64,000 bases of DNA from NCBI GenBank assembly GCA_028023455.1, contig JAQFVV010000012.1, forward strand, positions 11,072,499-11,136,498, given 5' to 3'. This DNA is from Epiperipatus broadwayi. Taxonomy: Eukaryota > Onychophora > Udeonychophora > Euonychophora > Peripatidae. This document shows positions 1-11,566 of this stretch, piece by piece. A program made the position numbers and the translations under genes. Each line of letters starts with the position of its first letter. Position 1 is the stretch's first letter. A model generated the notes under the pieces. That model was given only the letters and a program-made list of their open reading frames with translations. It had not been told where the DNA came from and made no database searches.

Positions 1-476
1 TCAATCTACTCCACACTCCAACTCTTCAAAATTGTCCATCCAATTGAAAATCTGATGATGGAATGCTCAAAGGCCACCCTGAGACCGAGATTCTTGTCAC
101 ACCCATGTTGACCTAAGGTCAATCTGACCCCTCATGTATAGGACATAATCCATTTAATACACATAGAAGGGATGGGCAGACATCTCTTTATGTAATAGCT
201 GAAACACACAGGCTTATATATACCTGTGTCTATATATGTAATATATAGGGTATATGAGCACAGACTTTCCCATGACTCACCACTCTCCACACTATCTCAT
301 AGCACTGATACACTCGAACACACATATGTTGAAAAGATAAACCAGCAATCATCAGTTGGTCCAGATTACCATCTCTACACATATATGCTATAAGTGTTCA
401 GATATATATTAAGATAGCCAAACCTCATACTTTAATGGACAAGCTTCAATCTACTCCACACTCCAACTCTTCAACA
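1..476 (+). repeat. 445-bp satellite-like repeat, one full unit plus the start of the next
   Basis: The first 29-30 bases of the window recur at 446-476, giving a period of 445 bp. The unit is visibly less AT-rich than the sequence after it. A diverged relative lies inverted at about 9576-9845, so the unit is also dispersed. The repeat may extend left of the window as an array; that part is inference because the window begins inside it. No coding potential was seen. Confidence 0.7.
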
Positions 477-480
477 TAAC

Positions 481-1879
481 TGATTATAAAATCAATTAAG
501 TAAGTATTATTATTTCAAATGGCACACAAATTATTTCGATTTTATAAAAAAATGCAATGTGCAATATACTTAATAAAACATAGAGAACATTTGATTGCAT
601 GCTTAGTTGAATTTCACATGAAATCTATTTGTTAATAAGTGAAATCATAGCTGTGAAAGAACTTTAGTAAAATTTTGTTGTTTTGGCTAGAATTGTAGTT
701 TTATATGAATTTATATTTTATTTTTAATTTCTAGTATAATGTTAGACAGTACTTAATTTTTATAATTCAAACATGGCTCTTATAATAAAATAAGATAAAA
801 TATTCTGTTTTGTGCTGTTTTAACACTTATAATCAAACATTCTTCTAAAGCAGCAACTATATTATATATATATAAAGTAAAAACAAAATAAATGAAATCA
901 TAATATCATTAAACATTGTTTAAAATATATAAATTATAAAACACCATATTCAAAGAATATATACATCTACAATCAAAAGGTTTCTTTTTGCTCTTTTATA
1001 TGAAAGATTATGTGGCATTAAACAAGGCTTCATAATTTTGAGAATTATTCTCTGATAAAAAATATAGGAATCATTAAATCAATATAAAACTATGAAAAAT
1101 TCAATCACTGAAACATAATTATATATGTGCAAATATATTAAGGTTTCTTATATGGAGAAAATATAAAAAAATATTAAATAAAGGTTTATTTTTGGTACAG
1201 AACATTCTTACAAAAATAAATACTTTTGTATAATGTTTGTCTTTGAAAATGCATTAAGATTATATATATTTAATGTTCTTTATAATTTCTGTGTTTAAGA
1301 AGCAGTAATATAATTAATTACATGTAGACAAATCAATATTAGAAAATTTTAAGGAATATGATGTACTTGAAATTTCCAAAAACTCATACTTTTTATAAAT
1401 GTAGTTTGTTTATTTATTACCAAATCAAAAATTTCAGTTTAATAAATCAACATGCAGCTTTGAGTCAGCAGTTCAGGATTGACATAATTCAAATCTTAAG
1501 TGCAAAAGCATCAGAAAAAACTGCATAGCTTTTTTTTTTTTTAAAAAAAAATCCATCTTAATAATATAGGGCTTACAGAATTTATAATGAAACTCTAAAA
1601 TTGAGATGCGAAAATATATTATAACAAGAGAGTTGAAGATAGTGGTAAACTATCACTAACACTGATCACATGTTACCACTTGATAATTGTATTCTATTTC
1701 TTAATTAATCCAACTCATTTTTGGGCAAAATAACATCTCTAACAATAATGTGTTACCACTTGATTAATGTACTCTATTGCTTAATTAATCCAACTGATAA
1801 TTGGGCAAAACTTAACATAGATATTTAATAGAATCATTTTTAAAAACAACTAATAATTCCATTTAGTGAAAATGGTAAA
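481..1879. other. AT-rich intergenic DNA, no gene seen
   Basis: This stretch holds only AT-rich sequence with homopolymer runs (for example T/A runs near 1530-1550). A short direct duplication of a segment containing 'tgttaccacttga' occurs near 1671 and 1750, each followed by a similar 'cttaattaatccaact' segment, suggesting a local ~80-bp duplication. I see no exon, RNA gene or transposon terminus. Confidence 0.5.
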
Positions 1880-1965
1880 TACCATATTTGTTAGCATATA
1901 GGACACCTTTTTCCCCTCTCAAACTATGCCTAAAATACGGAGTGCATCTTATGCACCGATAATCA
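1880..1965 (+). mobile_element. Possible pogo/Tc1-type element terminus
   Basis: The sequence starting TACCATATTTGTTAGCATAT, followed by a pyrimidine-rich block and then GTGCATCTTATGCACCG, resembles the terminal region of a widespread class of TA-inserting elements in which an 'ATAAGACGCACC'-like motif and its inverted form lie close to the end. I found no matching opposite terminus, so the far boundary is unknown. The assignment rests on remembered family patterns and is tentative. Confidence 0.35.
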
Positions 1966-4616
1966 AAATTATGAGTTAAAATTTCAGTCAGAATCATTCT
2001 CTGATAGCTATGTCTATTGTATTATATGCTTCTGCTTCTAGATATCTCTAGTGGGAACAATTCTGCATCAATCTGCCAAATGACATCTGGTGTAAAATCA
2101 TAGTACATATAGTACATTTTTTTGTAAAGTGTGTTTCATGTATTTTGTCCATTTTTGTAATGGCTGAGAAGTTGGAACAACATCAAATTCTGTTTTTTTT
2201 TTTTTTTAGGGAAAATGTCAGGAAAAGCAGTTGTAATGCTTAGAAGAGTTCACAAGCAACTTGCTCTGTAAAAACACAAGTTTACATGTGGTTTTATAGA
2301 AGTATTAAATTTACCACATCCCAAAAATGCATGGTAAGAGGAGTCAAAATGATGCTGATTTTTTTTATATAATAAAAATGTAAATTGTTCATTCAGATTT
2401 TGCTTGTAACAATCAGGATATTTAAAACAAGTTCTGAAACTTTTGTGTGATGTGGTAAAATGTAAACATCCCATTTCGTGACAAAGTGAGGAATATGTAT
2501 TTCAACACAAAGCGTGATTAGCATATAATTGAGTTAGACAGTCTTTAATTAAATTCAGCATGACCCAGCTTATCCATCAGCTATATTTGCTTGATCTCTG
2601 TGCAACTTTTTAATCTCTCGAATGAAAAAACATCTTTTTTTTTTTTCTTTGCAGTCTTAGAAATGGTGAAGAAAAAAAAGACAGGAGTTAAAATGAATTA
2701 CTTTATAAGTGTTTCCAAACTACTTTGAAACTTGAAAACAAATTTAGACAGGTGCATTAAATTAAATACACTATACTTTGAAAGTGCAATACCTAAAAAT
2801 AAATATACAATTTTTTATTACAAAATTCTGGTTATTTTTGTGTCCCTCTCATATATTGCATTTTGTCCTTTTGCGAAAGTGGTTTTGAATAAATCATTTC
2901 TATAATTTTATTTCTGTTCTATAGAGATAAGTTGAGTGATATATTTCATGCTTCATTACTGAGAGAGCATTCCAGTAAAATAATTCCAATCCATTGACAT
3001 CTCAACATTATTTAACCATATACATGCTTAAATTATTTGAACTATTTTAATTTATATGGGCACCACCTGACCTAAACATCAGGAAATAGACTGGTCTATA
3101 TATATATATTTGATGACCATTACACAGCTTCCATTTGTAATACCTGGCTAGATCATGTAGAACAGACTGATAAAATGGATATGAAATAAATATGCAGACT
3201 TAACAATATCATATATAAAGAAGTTGAGACATTACTTTAACAAAATATAAGTAATTTATTTATAAAATATAATCGTCAGTCAAAATATAACTGCCTTTTA
3301 CTGTAAATGTGCCATTTCTTCACTCACATGTTATTGTTTTAATTCATGTGCATGCGGGAAAACAATAATTATTTACAAAGTACGCAAGATTTACTTTGAT
3401 TAATTTTAAACATTAATTTCCATTAAACTTTATAATATTAATAGTTTTATGATCAAGTACCATTGCCATAGATTAAACTTGGCATTTATTTATATCCATT
3501 TTCCATTTCAGATTATCATTTAAAGTCTTCACACTTCAAGATGTGATTCACAACAATGATTCACAATTCTTTTCTTTTTTTATTGCTTAAAACAATAATT
3601 TATGCATTTTACTAAAATTCATAAAACATTTAGCTTTATGCTGAAAACATTTTATTAAGTTAAATACTATGCACATCTAACTGAAGAATAAAATGTATGC
3701 ACTTTCAATGTAATGTGAAAAAAGGTATCAATAAAAATGAAAATGGCTGCTGACATTTTGTAAAATTTATTAAATTAATAAATTTTTATGTTTTAACTTT
3801 TTGTTTATACATATTTGGATGTTTATAATTGAAATATTCTATATTGTGGTATAATTATAAATAAAATACTATCAGATAGTCCGAAATCAGCATCAGCTTT
3901 TTATTCTAAAATAAATTATTAAAACAAATAATATATGTTTACAAATGATACATTTGAACTATAGGCATAATTAATAATTACCTGATAATATAATGATAAA
4001 AAGGACAAAACTTAATGAATTAATACATGATAGTTTGGTCATCGAGGACCTTATCTAGGAAGCTGATATGATCAGCACTTTTTCTAATTATACTATTTTC
4101 GAACAGTCTTTTAAGTAATTTTTAGTTGCTTTTACTGACAATTGTGATTGATAGAATAATATTCAATATTGCTCCTTCTAAAATAAATATTAGTAGTAAA
4201 ATATTTAAAAAATAAATATCAAAATAAACAAAAAGTTATAAGATAATAAAAAGATGCATATTTGAAGACCTATTAAAATGAGAATAGGTGAATAAGTATA
4301 GATTTCAGTACAAGATAAAAGTTCTACTCAATAAATGAAAAAATATTCTCTAAGTTACTAAGTACAGTATCTTGGATTTATCAAAACCACATAAAATACT
4401 TATCACAATATTAAATAAACATTGTTAAAATACACTTTCCTTTGTTTAAAATTTATACAATACTTAATAAATTATTAGTTCAAGTACAATTTTGACTATA
4501 CAATGAATTAAATTTTGTAGCTTTTATCCTCATTTTACATAGACAGAGCATATTTATTTTTAAGATATATAAATGTTCAATAAATAATATTCAAAAAACA
4601 AGGTTTTTACTAGTCA
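1966..4616. other. AT-rich intergenic DNA, no gene seen
   Basis: There are only short open frames (for example 2250-2474 minus) with compositionally random translations and no recognisable domain. T runs occur at about 2192-2208 and 2636-2646. No terminal repeats or tandem arrays were recognised. Confidence 0.5.
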
Positions 4617-5285
4617 GTGATAAAAGAAAAATCTTCAATAACTTTTGCTTGGATAATTATCAACTTGACAAATGTAAATCAATTTAAATATCTTGCTAAT
4701 TTTATAAGTAGAAAAGTGGATATAGATGTTAGGGTGCAGCACAGATTTCAATGTGCTACTGTTGCTTTTAACAATTTTGTTCATTGTAAGGAAATAATTA
4801 CTACAGAAGATGAAATTTTGCTTATTGCATAGAAGTGAGGTTTGGACATCACATCAAATCAATATAAAGACATTACAAAAGTTTCATTTAAGAATCAATA
4901 AGTTCAACTTACTGAACACAATGCTATACTAGTCTACTATTGTAAATCACATCATTAGATTGAATATATAAAAGAAATAATACAAGATTTCCTAAAATGG
5001 TTCTTTATGCTGATCTTGAGCGTGATTTATATGGGAGAGGTGAATTCCATTTATATTACAAGGATTATTTCATCCACTGGGATGATACATCTTAAAAGAG
5101 AATACAGTGGAAAGTTACAATTAAACATGATATAGAACTACTTCAGAACAAAAAAAAAGTTTTGTCAAAAAAAAAAAGACAGCATTTCAAAATATCAAAT
5201 AAATGCAAAAATGGATGAGCATTCTATATGTAGATGTATTTGTGATTCACAGATTGATCTATATAGGCATCATACTATTTGTTTC
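4617..5285 (+). pseudogene. Non-LTR retrotransposon (LINE), decayed 3' end of ORF2
   Basis: Three frame-shifted segments on the plus strand match, in order, the conserved C-terminal part of a large class of LINE ORF2 proteins. Near 4700-4760 the translation reads FKYLANFISRKVDIDVRVQH, the 'FKYLGS.IS.D..ID.E...R' block that follows the reverse transcriptase. At 4822-4890, in another frame, RSEVWTSHQ corresponds to 'YGSETWT' and is followed by a 'LQKFHLRI' helix. At 4988-5094 FPKMVLYADLERDLYGRGEF corresponds to 'LPK.LLY.EL..GKR..GG'. At 5220-5285 a segment with Cys-x-Cys-x3-Cys and a later His-His resembles the terminal zinc-finger-like motif of these elements. Stops and frameshifts make it non-functional. 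The RT catalytic core is absent, as expected for 5' truncation. The clade was not resolved. Confidence 0.72.
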
Positions 5286-7049
5286 TAAAGCAACTTTTTT
5301 TAAAATTGTAATAAGCAGACTCGTTTACCATCAATTAAAAATGTATGGATGTTGTGAATAAGCTTTCATGGGCAAAAAAAAAAAAAATCACATAGTTCTA
5401 TAATTCTCCGATCATAAATTTGCAGTTCGTGACAGATTACTATATACCTGTGTATATCTTACAACTCAAATAATGTGACAATACATGTGAAAATTAACAT
5501 ACATTAAAATGACTAATAATAAAATTAATTATATATTTTTCACATGATATATATTTTTTTTTTGCTGTTGATTTTCTAACCACAATTTTTTTAATGAACT
5601 ATACATTTTTATAGATAATGCATACATATAGGGTTAATAAATTTAATCAAATACAGAAGTCTTTATTTCCTATTCAAACTCTGTATTAACAGTTTGTTGT
5701 TTTTTTTTTTTTTTACAGAAGTTTTTAAAATTCAAAAGACAAGTATCTTCTTATTTAGCAATGCTAAGCTGACACAGTTATTTTAATCACTACAAAGAAA
5801 TGTTTTTCCAAAAAAAATTGTATTTTTTATATCATTATTAAGTAAAATAGAAAATTTAATTCAGTCACAAAGCTAAATTTTCTTTTTTTGTCCAAGGATT
5901 GAAACACTTTTTTTAAAAAAAAAAAAAATCTTGCATGAATCCTACAGTAAAAATAAATATTACTCAAGATGAGACATATTTACATTTCTTTGAAGATTTT
6001 CAGATATTTAAAATAATAGACTTTATAATAAATAAAATAATTGATATAAGTTCTAATTAATTGTAAAATATATAGTAAAAATGTTTGCAATCATTTTCAA
6101 CATAATATTGAAAATGTATTAAAAATCAAATTTCAAATTTGAAAAGAAGTTCGTGTCTATTAAATAATCATTTATTTATTTGTTATGCGCACAGCTTTAG
6201 GCTTGATGCAAGAGCACCATAGTGACTGGTCTATTATAACAGTTCGATTCAGAACTCAAACTAATATCTACTTCATTATCTTTTTCTGCTTTAATTTTTC
6301 TCAGAAGGAAAACAAACAATAGATTTATAACTTAAAGATTCAAAATTTATAACGACTCTATAAAAATGAAAAGTTTAAAAGGAAATACTACTACTAAAAA
6401 ACTAACATCATGCACAGTTATTTTTCTCTTTTGCTAATATGTGTTTGTGAGCCAGTGAGAAATTATTTTAAAAAGGAGGCACAATCAGATTAGGGATCAA
6501 AGGTTTCATAAACCTGTGATCATCTGCTTAATGATTGATGGCAACGCTTTATTATTTTATTATTAGTATTACAGCATTATAAGATTCAGAGTAGTTAAAG
6601 ACCATAAAGAGAGCATTCATCTATATCTACTTCCTACTCCATTTTAATATTAGCTATTTTGTTAGATCCACTACCATCAAGTCTCTAAACAAAACAATTG
6701 TAAAATTTAAACCTCTTTTATTTATATTATCATTAAATTTATCCTAAGTCTCTTAACATTTTAAACTTCAAAAATAAATGTTCAATACTGTCCATTTTCA
6801 CACAAATCACATTTACAATTCAAATCCTTCATTTTATCTTTTCCCCTAAAAACTAAAATACCCAAACAAATATATTCTTTCATATTATATATATTTATTA
6901 CAAAAAAAAAAAAAATCCAAGTCAGATGTTACATGACCTAATTTAAAAAAGCTTGTATATGGTGTATCTGAACTTAGTTCAGTCCCATATGACTATTTAA
7001 GTTAGATAGGTGGGTTGTAAGACATATGGATGTCTGAAAATTTCAGATT
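5286..7049. other. AT-rich intergenic DNA, no gene seen
   Basis: Low-complexity AT-rich sequence with A and T runs near 5372, 5700 and 5910. A short segment at 6200-6275 contains a box-B-like 'agttcgattcag', but no matching box A or acceptor stem was visible, so it is not called as a tRNA or SINE. Confidence 0.45.
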
Positions 7050-7215
7050 TTCTACTTAATGATTATCCATTAGATAAAGTGCTGGGCTTGTCCTGGTATT
7101 TTTAATCTAATGCTTGAATATTCTAGCACTTCACTGAGAAAGCCAGTAGCAGAAACCGGTCTGAGATTAGGAATATTCTGCAAAGCTTGTTAAGAGCTTA
7201 TTTGCGAGTTCTTTA
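7050..7215 (+). other. Hammerhead-like retroelement fragment
   Basis: Within this segment CACTGAGAAAGCCAGTAGCA runs directly into GAAACCGG (7131-7160). The order 'CUGA-GA, short stem, GAAAC' resembles the hammerhead-like core found near the ends of Penelope-like and related retroelements. The CUGANGA box is imperfect and stem II is weak. An inverted pair AAGTGCTGG / CTAGCACTT lies just upstream. This is a pattern-level call only. Confidence 0.3.
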
Positions 7216-8243
7216 GTTCTCATTCTTGTCTATTCATCTGGAATATTATTTTCATCTATAATTTTAAATAAATCTTTTAAATCAACCTTCCACATCTTAC
7301 CATTTTAACTGCAATAATATTAAACTTACTTTTCTCTCTTTTTTAAAAACTTATCTATCACCCTATTCAATCTGTATGTATCCTTCTCATGAATTAAGCT
7401 CTAAGATGTTTTCTATGTTGAAACATATTTAATATCAAGAGCTTCTTTAATTGCTAAGGAAAACTTGTTTGCAAAAGTGCTGTTTCAACTCCTACCATAT
7501 AGACAGATTTAAGTATTTTTTAGCCTAATATCACATATAAGTTTTAAATTTTACAATATCAGCCAAAATAATAATAGTAATAATTTCTACAATTATCTTG
7601 GTTTAAGAAGGATTGAAAAACACTAAAGATTTTATCACAAATTCATTTAATTGTTTTTAAAAATTCCCTATTTGTACTGACACTTCTTACCTCAACACAT
7701 TAATAGAATAACCTTTTCTTTTTTATTTCTCTTCTTCGTGTATTCGAAAATTTTCATAACCACCCCTTCTTGTAACATTATTTTCCTCAGTTGAATTATT
7801 AAGTTCAATCCATTTCTACCTTAATTCTGATCTGGTTAATTTATTTATTTTTTTAATTAGCTATCCCATCTAATATTTATAACTATTTTCATTTTTCTAA
7901 TTTATTTCTTGACATTTTTTTTTATATTCACTACAAGCCTTTTTCTTTTACGTTTTCTTCTTATATGTTATATCTATTATACTTGAAATTGATACATAAT
8001 ATGTTCAAAGAACAAAACTATGCTATACTTGTAAAAAAAAAAAAAAAAAGATTTTTCATGTGTTATTATCAAATCTAAAAAGAATAAGATTGTAGGATGT
8101 TAAATCATTTTAACCATTTTATCAATTAAAGCATATACCTGATTTGTATTTCATATATCCTACACCACATAAAGTGGATGATACAAATAATTATTTTTGC
8201 TTCAATTTACTTCATACCGTTTTTCTGTTATTGAACAATTATA
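7216..8243. other. AT-rich intergenic DNA, no gene seen
   Basis: Nothing recognisable was found. An 18-base A run ends near 8049. Long pyrimidine-rich stretches around 7690-7960 give no exon-like open frame. Confidence 0.5.
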
Positions 8244-8251
8244 ATCTAATG

Positions 8252-8821
8252 CAGTGTTTTCCAACCTTTTTGACATTGCAGTACCCTTGATCTCACTCTT
8301 ATCAGCTACTCTTGAGACCTATTGTTTTTTTTATAAAAAAAAATGATATATTTTCTAATTATTAGTTATGTGAGACATTAGTTTATTGTTGTTAAATTTG
8401 TTTTTTATTTATTCATTAATTGATGATATGAAACTAATTAAATTAAGACAATAGTGTAATAATAAACTATAAAGCATTTAGTTTTAATGGTGCTATGTTC
8501 AGATACAAAAAGTAATATAGTTTCTTTACAAAATAACATGGAAAAGCAATTCTGTTCCTAAAACATGTTCTACTGTTTTATAAATGTAAAATTGAAATGA
8601 GAGTTTACGTTGTTAAAATATTTTTAATGTGATACTTGAGCTTGCTTATTTTTGCACAATTGTTTTATTCTTGGTTTAATTATGTTCATTCTCAAGAGAA
8701 AGTGATTTCTATCTTTGCTCTTCAATGTCATTATGCAAGAAAATACTTATTCACATAAATATCAGGTTAAAAAATCTCGTAATATCTTGAGATACTATGG
8801 AATCCTGATTGGGAATCACTG
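8252..8821. mobile_element. hAT-like MITE, 570 bp, with 8-bp TSD
   Basis: The left end reads CAGTGTTTTCCAACCTTTTT and the complement of the right end reads CAGTGATTCCCAATCAGGA, the CAGTG...CCAA style of hAT terminal inverted repeats. The element is flanked by perfect 8-bp direct repeats ATCTAATG at 8244-8251 and 8822-8829, the duplication length typical of hAT. At 570 bp with no transposase frame it is non-autonomous and would have been mobilised by a transposase encoded elsewhere. The termini are imperfect inverted repeats, so it is not young, although the duplication is intact. Confidence 0.88.
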
Positions 8822-9028
8822 ATCTAATGAAGACAGACTACATTTTACTTTTAATTTCTGGCTAATAGATATAATCAGTAGGAGCGGAGTAAATAAAATG
8901 GCACACATTAAAAAATCATTGCATCAGCAATAGCACCAAAGTGCATTTTTAAAAATTTAAATTATATTCATATTTATATTTTATATATAATGAGTTTACT
9001 TGTCCAGCTGTTTTTTTTTAATTTGTAA

Positions 9029-9534
9029 TAATCATTAGGGAATCGTCCCTCTACACACGTGCTGCATAGATTTAAATACTTAAAGAATACTCTTTTTTCC
9101 AAACACAAGATAAAGTCTTTTGAAAAAATAAAGATGAATCCACCTTAACTTTTTTACCTAAGCAAATATGTATAGGCAAATCTTAAGCATTTAGAAATGA
9201 GAGCCTCAATATCTCAATTGAATTTAAAAGTGATTAATTGAGATCTTCACATTCTCATTTCTAAATGCTTAAAATTTATTTACCTATACATATGCGGTTA
9301 GATAAAAAAAAAAGGGGGGGGGTATCTTATTTTTTCAAAAGATTCAATTGAGATATTCAGGCTCTCATTTCTAAATGCTTAAGATTTGCCTATACATATA
9401 TGCTTAGGTAAAAAAGTTAAGGTGGATTCATCTTTATCTTTTCAAAAGACTATCTTGTGTTTGGAAAGGGGAGTATATCTTCAGTGTTTAAATCTATACA
9501 GAACTTGTGTAGAGGGGTGATTCCCTAATGATTA
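9029..9534. repeat. Complex inverted repeat (foldback-type element), about 506 bp
   Basis: The left arm begins TAATCATTAGGGAATC and the right arm ends with its complement at 9534. Arms of roughly 190-200 bp match closely, including a shared interior with 'ctcatttctaaatgcttaa' and 'cctatacata'. Between the arms (about 9237-9310) is a third, more diverged copy of the arm interior in the same orientation as the right arm, followed by an A10-G9 run. No target-site duplication was recognised. The structure would fold into a long hairpin; the third copy suggests internal duplication or conversion after insertion. Confidence 0.8.
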
Positions 9535-9575
9535 CTATATTTATATTTTGTAAATATGTTATTTTTATATGGCTT

Positions 9576-9845
9576 TTAAAATACATTATTAATTTCCATC
9601 ATTAGATTTTCAGTGGTATGAATGGCTGAAGAGTTAAATGGTAGAGTAGATTGAAGCCTGTCCATTAAAGTTTGATAATTTGCTATCTCAATATAAACCA
9701 AGCACTGATTATATATGTGTGTGGAAAATGATTTAACTGATGAGTGCTGGTTCAGCATGAAATATGTATATTGGAGATCATTTATCTTTTTCACATGTGT
9801 GGTCATGTGAATCAATTGTGATAGATTGGATAGCTGAAGGAGCTT
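9576..9845 (-). repeat. Diverged inverted copy of the 445-bp repeat seen at 1-476
   Basis: Read on the minus strand, the stretch around 9680-9585 contains ACTTTAATGGACA, GCTTCAATCTACTC, 'aactcttca' and 'gaaaatct.atgatggaa' in the same order and spacing as 430-476 and 1-70. Further upstream on that strand, segments match the unit near 335-420 ('aaccagca.tcatcagtt', 'acacatatat', 'agatagc.aa'). A 79-codon minus-strand open frame here is explained by the repeat and has no recognisable domain. Confidence 0.6.
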
Positions 9846-10307
9846 GAAAGTCTGGATCCAAATCCCCTAAAATTACATTTAAACTCCAGGTTTATAAAGT
9901 ATACATGTATTTAAAAATTAAATATATTAATGTAAAACATTTTAAACTTATAAAGTTATCACTATTTTTTTTCCATTTCTAAAAATATTTTTTGATAAAA
10001 ATATGCTAAAAATTATACTAATAAATAACTTATCTGAAGGTCATATATATAAAAAATAAATTTGTCATTGTGGCAAATTCTGTGTATTAAAGTAATACAA
10101 AAGTTTATGAAAAATATTATAATTTTGGATTTTAAATCAAGCATGTATTCTTTGGTCAATACTTAAAACACTAATTTAAATAAAATGATTAATAATTAGA
10201 AACATTACAAAAAAAACTAAGTAACATAATACCAAATGTTTAGTTTATCAAAAAATCAAACAAAAATAATTTTATTTATAGCACTTTCAACATTTTTTTT
10301 TTATTTA

Positions 10308-11564
10308 CACCTGGGTCTCGTTTTATACGGTAGATAGGTTCCTCAGAAAATGTGCACAAAAGAAATCACACAAAATTAGACTTAACTTACCTTGAAAAAT
10401 GGGGGATACATACTGTAATTTTCCAAAAATCGCATAAAAGCAAAGCAACAATGTAAAATTATTTTAAAATTCGCATAAAAAAAAAAGAAGAAAATAAAAT
10501 ATGACTAATAAAAATTTCAAATTTGAAAAAAATTGATACAACACAAACTTTTTTTACTTTTTTTATTAACTACAGTATTTAATTTTATTCAAAACAATAT
10601 ATTTTTATGCATAATTTACATTTTTTCATACATGTACGGTATTTTAATCAGTATCGCTATTTGAGAGATTCGTCATGATGTAATGTGACGTGAGGTACTG
10701 TAGCTTCTCCTTGCCACGCTAAGCAATCTAAAATTGAAATTTTTATTTACAAAGAAATTCATTTTCTTGGGGTTTTTTTTTTCTCTCTGTTAGAGTAAAC
10801 TAAAAGTTTAAAATAAAAATAAGAACTTACGATAATAAAAAGACACTGACTTACCACTGTTTGGCAAAATTTAATTAAAACTGACAATTAAAAATTAAAT
10901 TCTTATTTTTGTCTTTAATTTTTTAATTTTCAATTCCGTTTAAAAATCAAATTTCATCATTTCACATCACCTTAATTTCAGATCATGTTACGTAATTTTT
11001 AAATAGTTAATTACAATTAAAAATCAGATTTTAATTGTCAAATTTAATTGTGCCTACCACTGTTACTCATTTTTTAAAAATAAACTTGCGGACACTAAAT
11101 GATTAATTGATTATGTACTCTTTTTGTAAAAAGCAAAAATAGAACATGATTTAAAATACAAAAACAACATAAATAATATTTTTAATCTATAACGTTTGAA
11201 CAGATTTACATTTTAGTCTTGTAAAATTTAATGTGTGTATATAAAATGGGGAAATCCTGATTTTAAGTGAATTATGAACTTCTTTATTGCATAAAATCTA
11301 TTACAGTACTATTATAAAGTGCTGAAAATATTGAAATTATTAGATGGAAGTTGAACTCCGATAATGTGCTATTACTTTAAATATAATGTGAGTGCACGAC
11401 ATTTATAATATTTAAAGTAATAGCACATTATTGGAGCTCGACTTCTGATCTAATAATTTTTATCGCATAAAAAAAAAACCGCATACAAAGATATTAAGAA
11501 AAAACATGAATCGCATAAGTTCAAAATCGCATTAAATAAATCCATATAAAACGAGACCCGGGTG
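10308..11564. mobile_element. pogo/Tigger-like non-autonomous DNA transposon, 1,257 bp, TA TSD
   Basis: The left terminus CACCTGGGTCTCGTTTTATA and the complement of the right terminus CACCCGGGTCTCGTTTTATA differ at one position. TA dinucleotides flank both ends (10306-10307 and 11565-11566). The '.CTCGTTTTAT' terminus and the repeated internal 'TCGCATAA' motifs resemble Tigger/pogo elements of the Tc1/mariner superfamily. No intact transposase frame is present. Near the right end it contains a ~50-bp-arm hairpin, annotated separately. Confidence 0.82.
11334..11459. repeat. Hairpin (about 50-bp arms) inside the pogo-like element
   Basis: The left arm includes TAATGTGCTATTACTTTAAA and the right arm TTTAAAGTAATAGCACATTA, an exact complement over this core and close over roughly 50 bp. 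The spacer of about 25 bp has the hexamer GTGCAC. The hairpin sits about 105 bp from the right terminus and could be a nested insertion or a subterminal feature of the family. Confidence 0.8.
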
Positions 11565-11566
11565 TA

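Noticed and set aside
2250-2474. 74-codon minus-strand frame
   Set aside because: Random-looking translation with no domain, in a region with no other coding signal.
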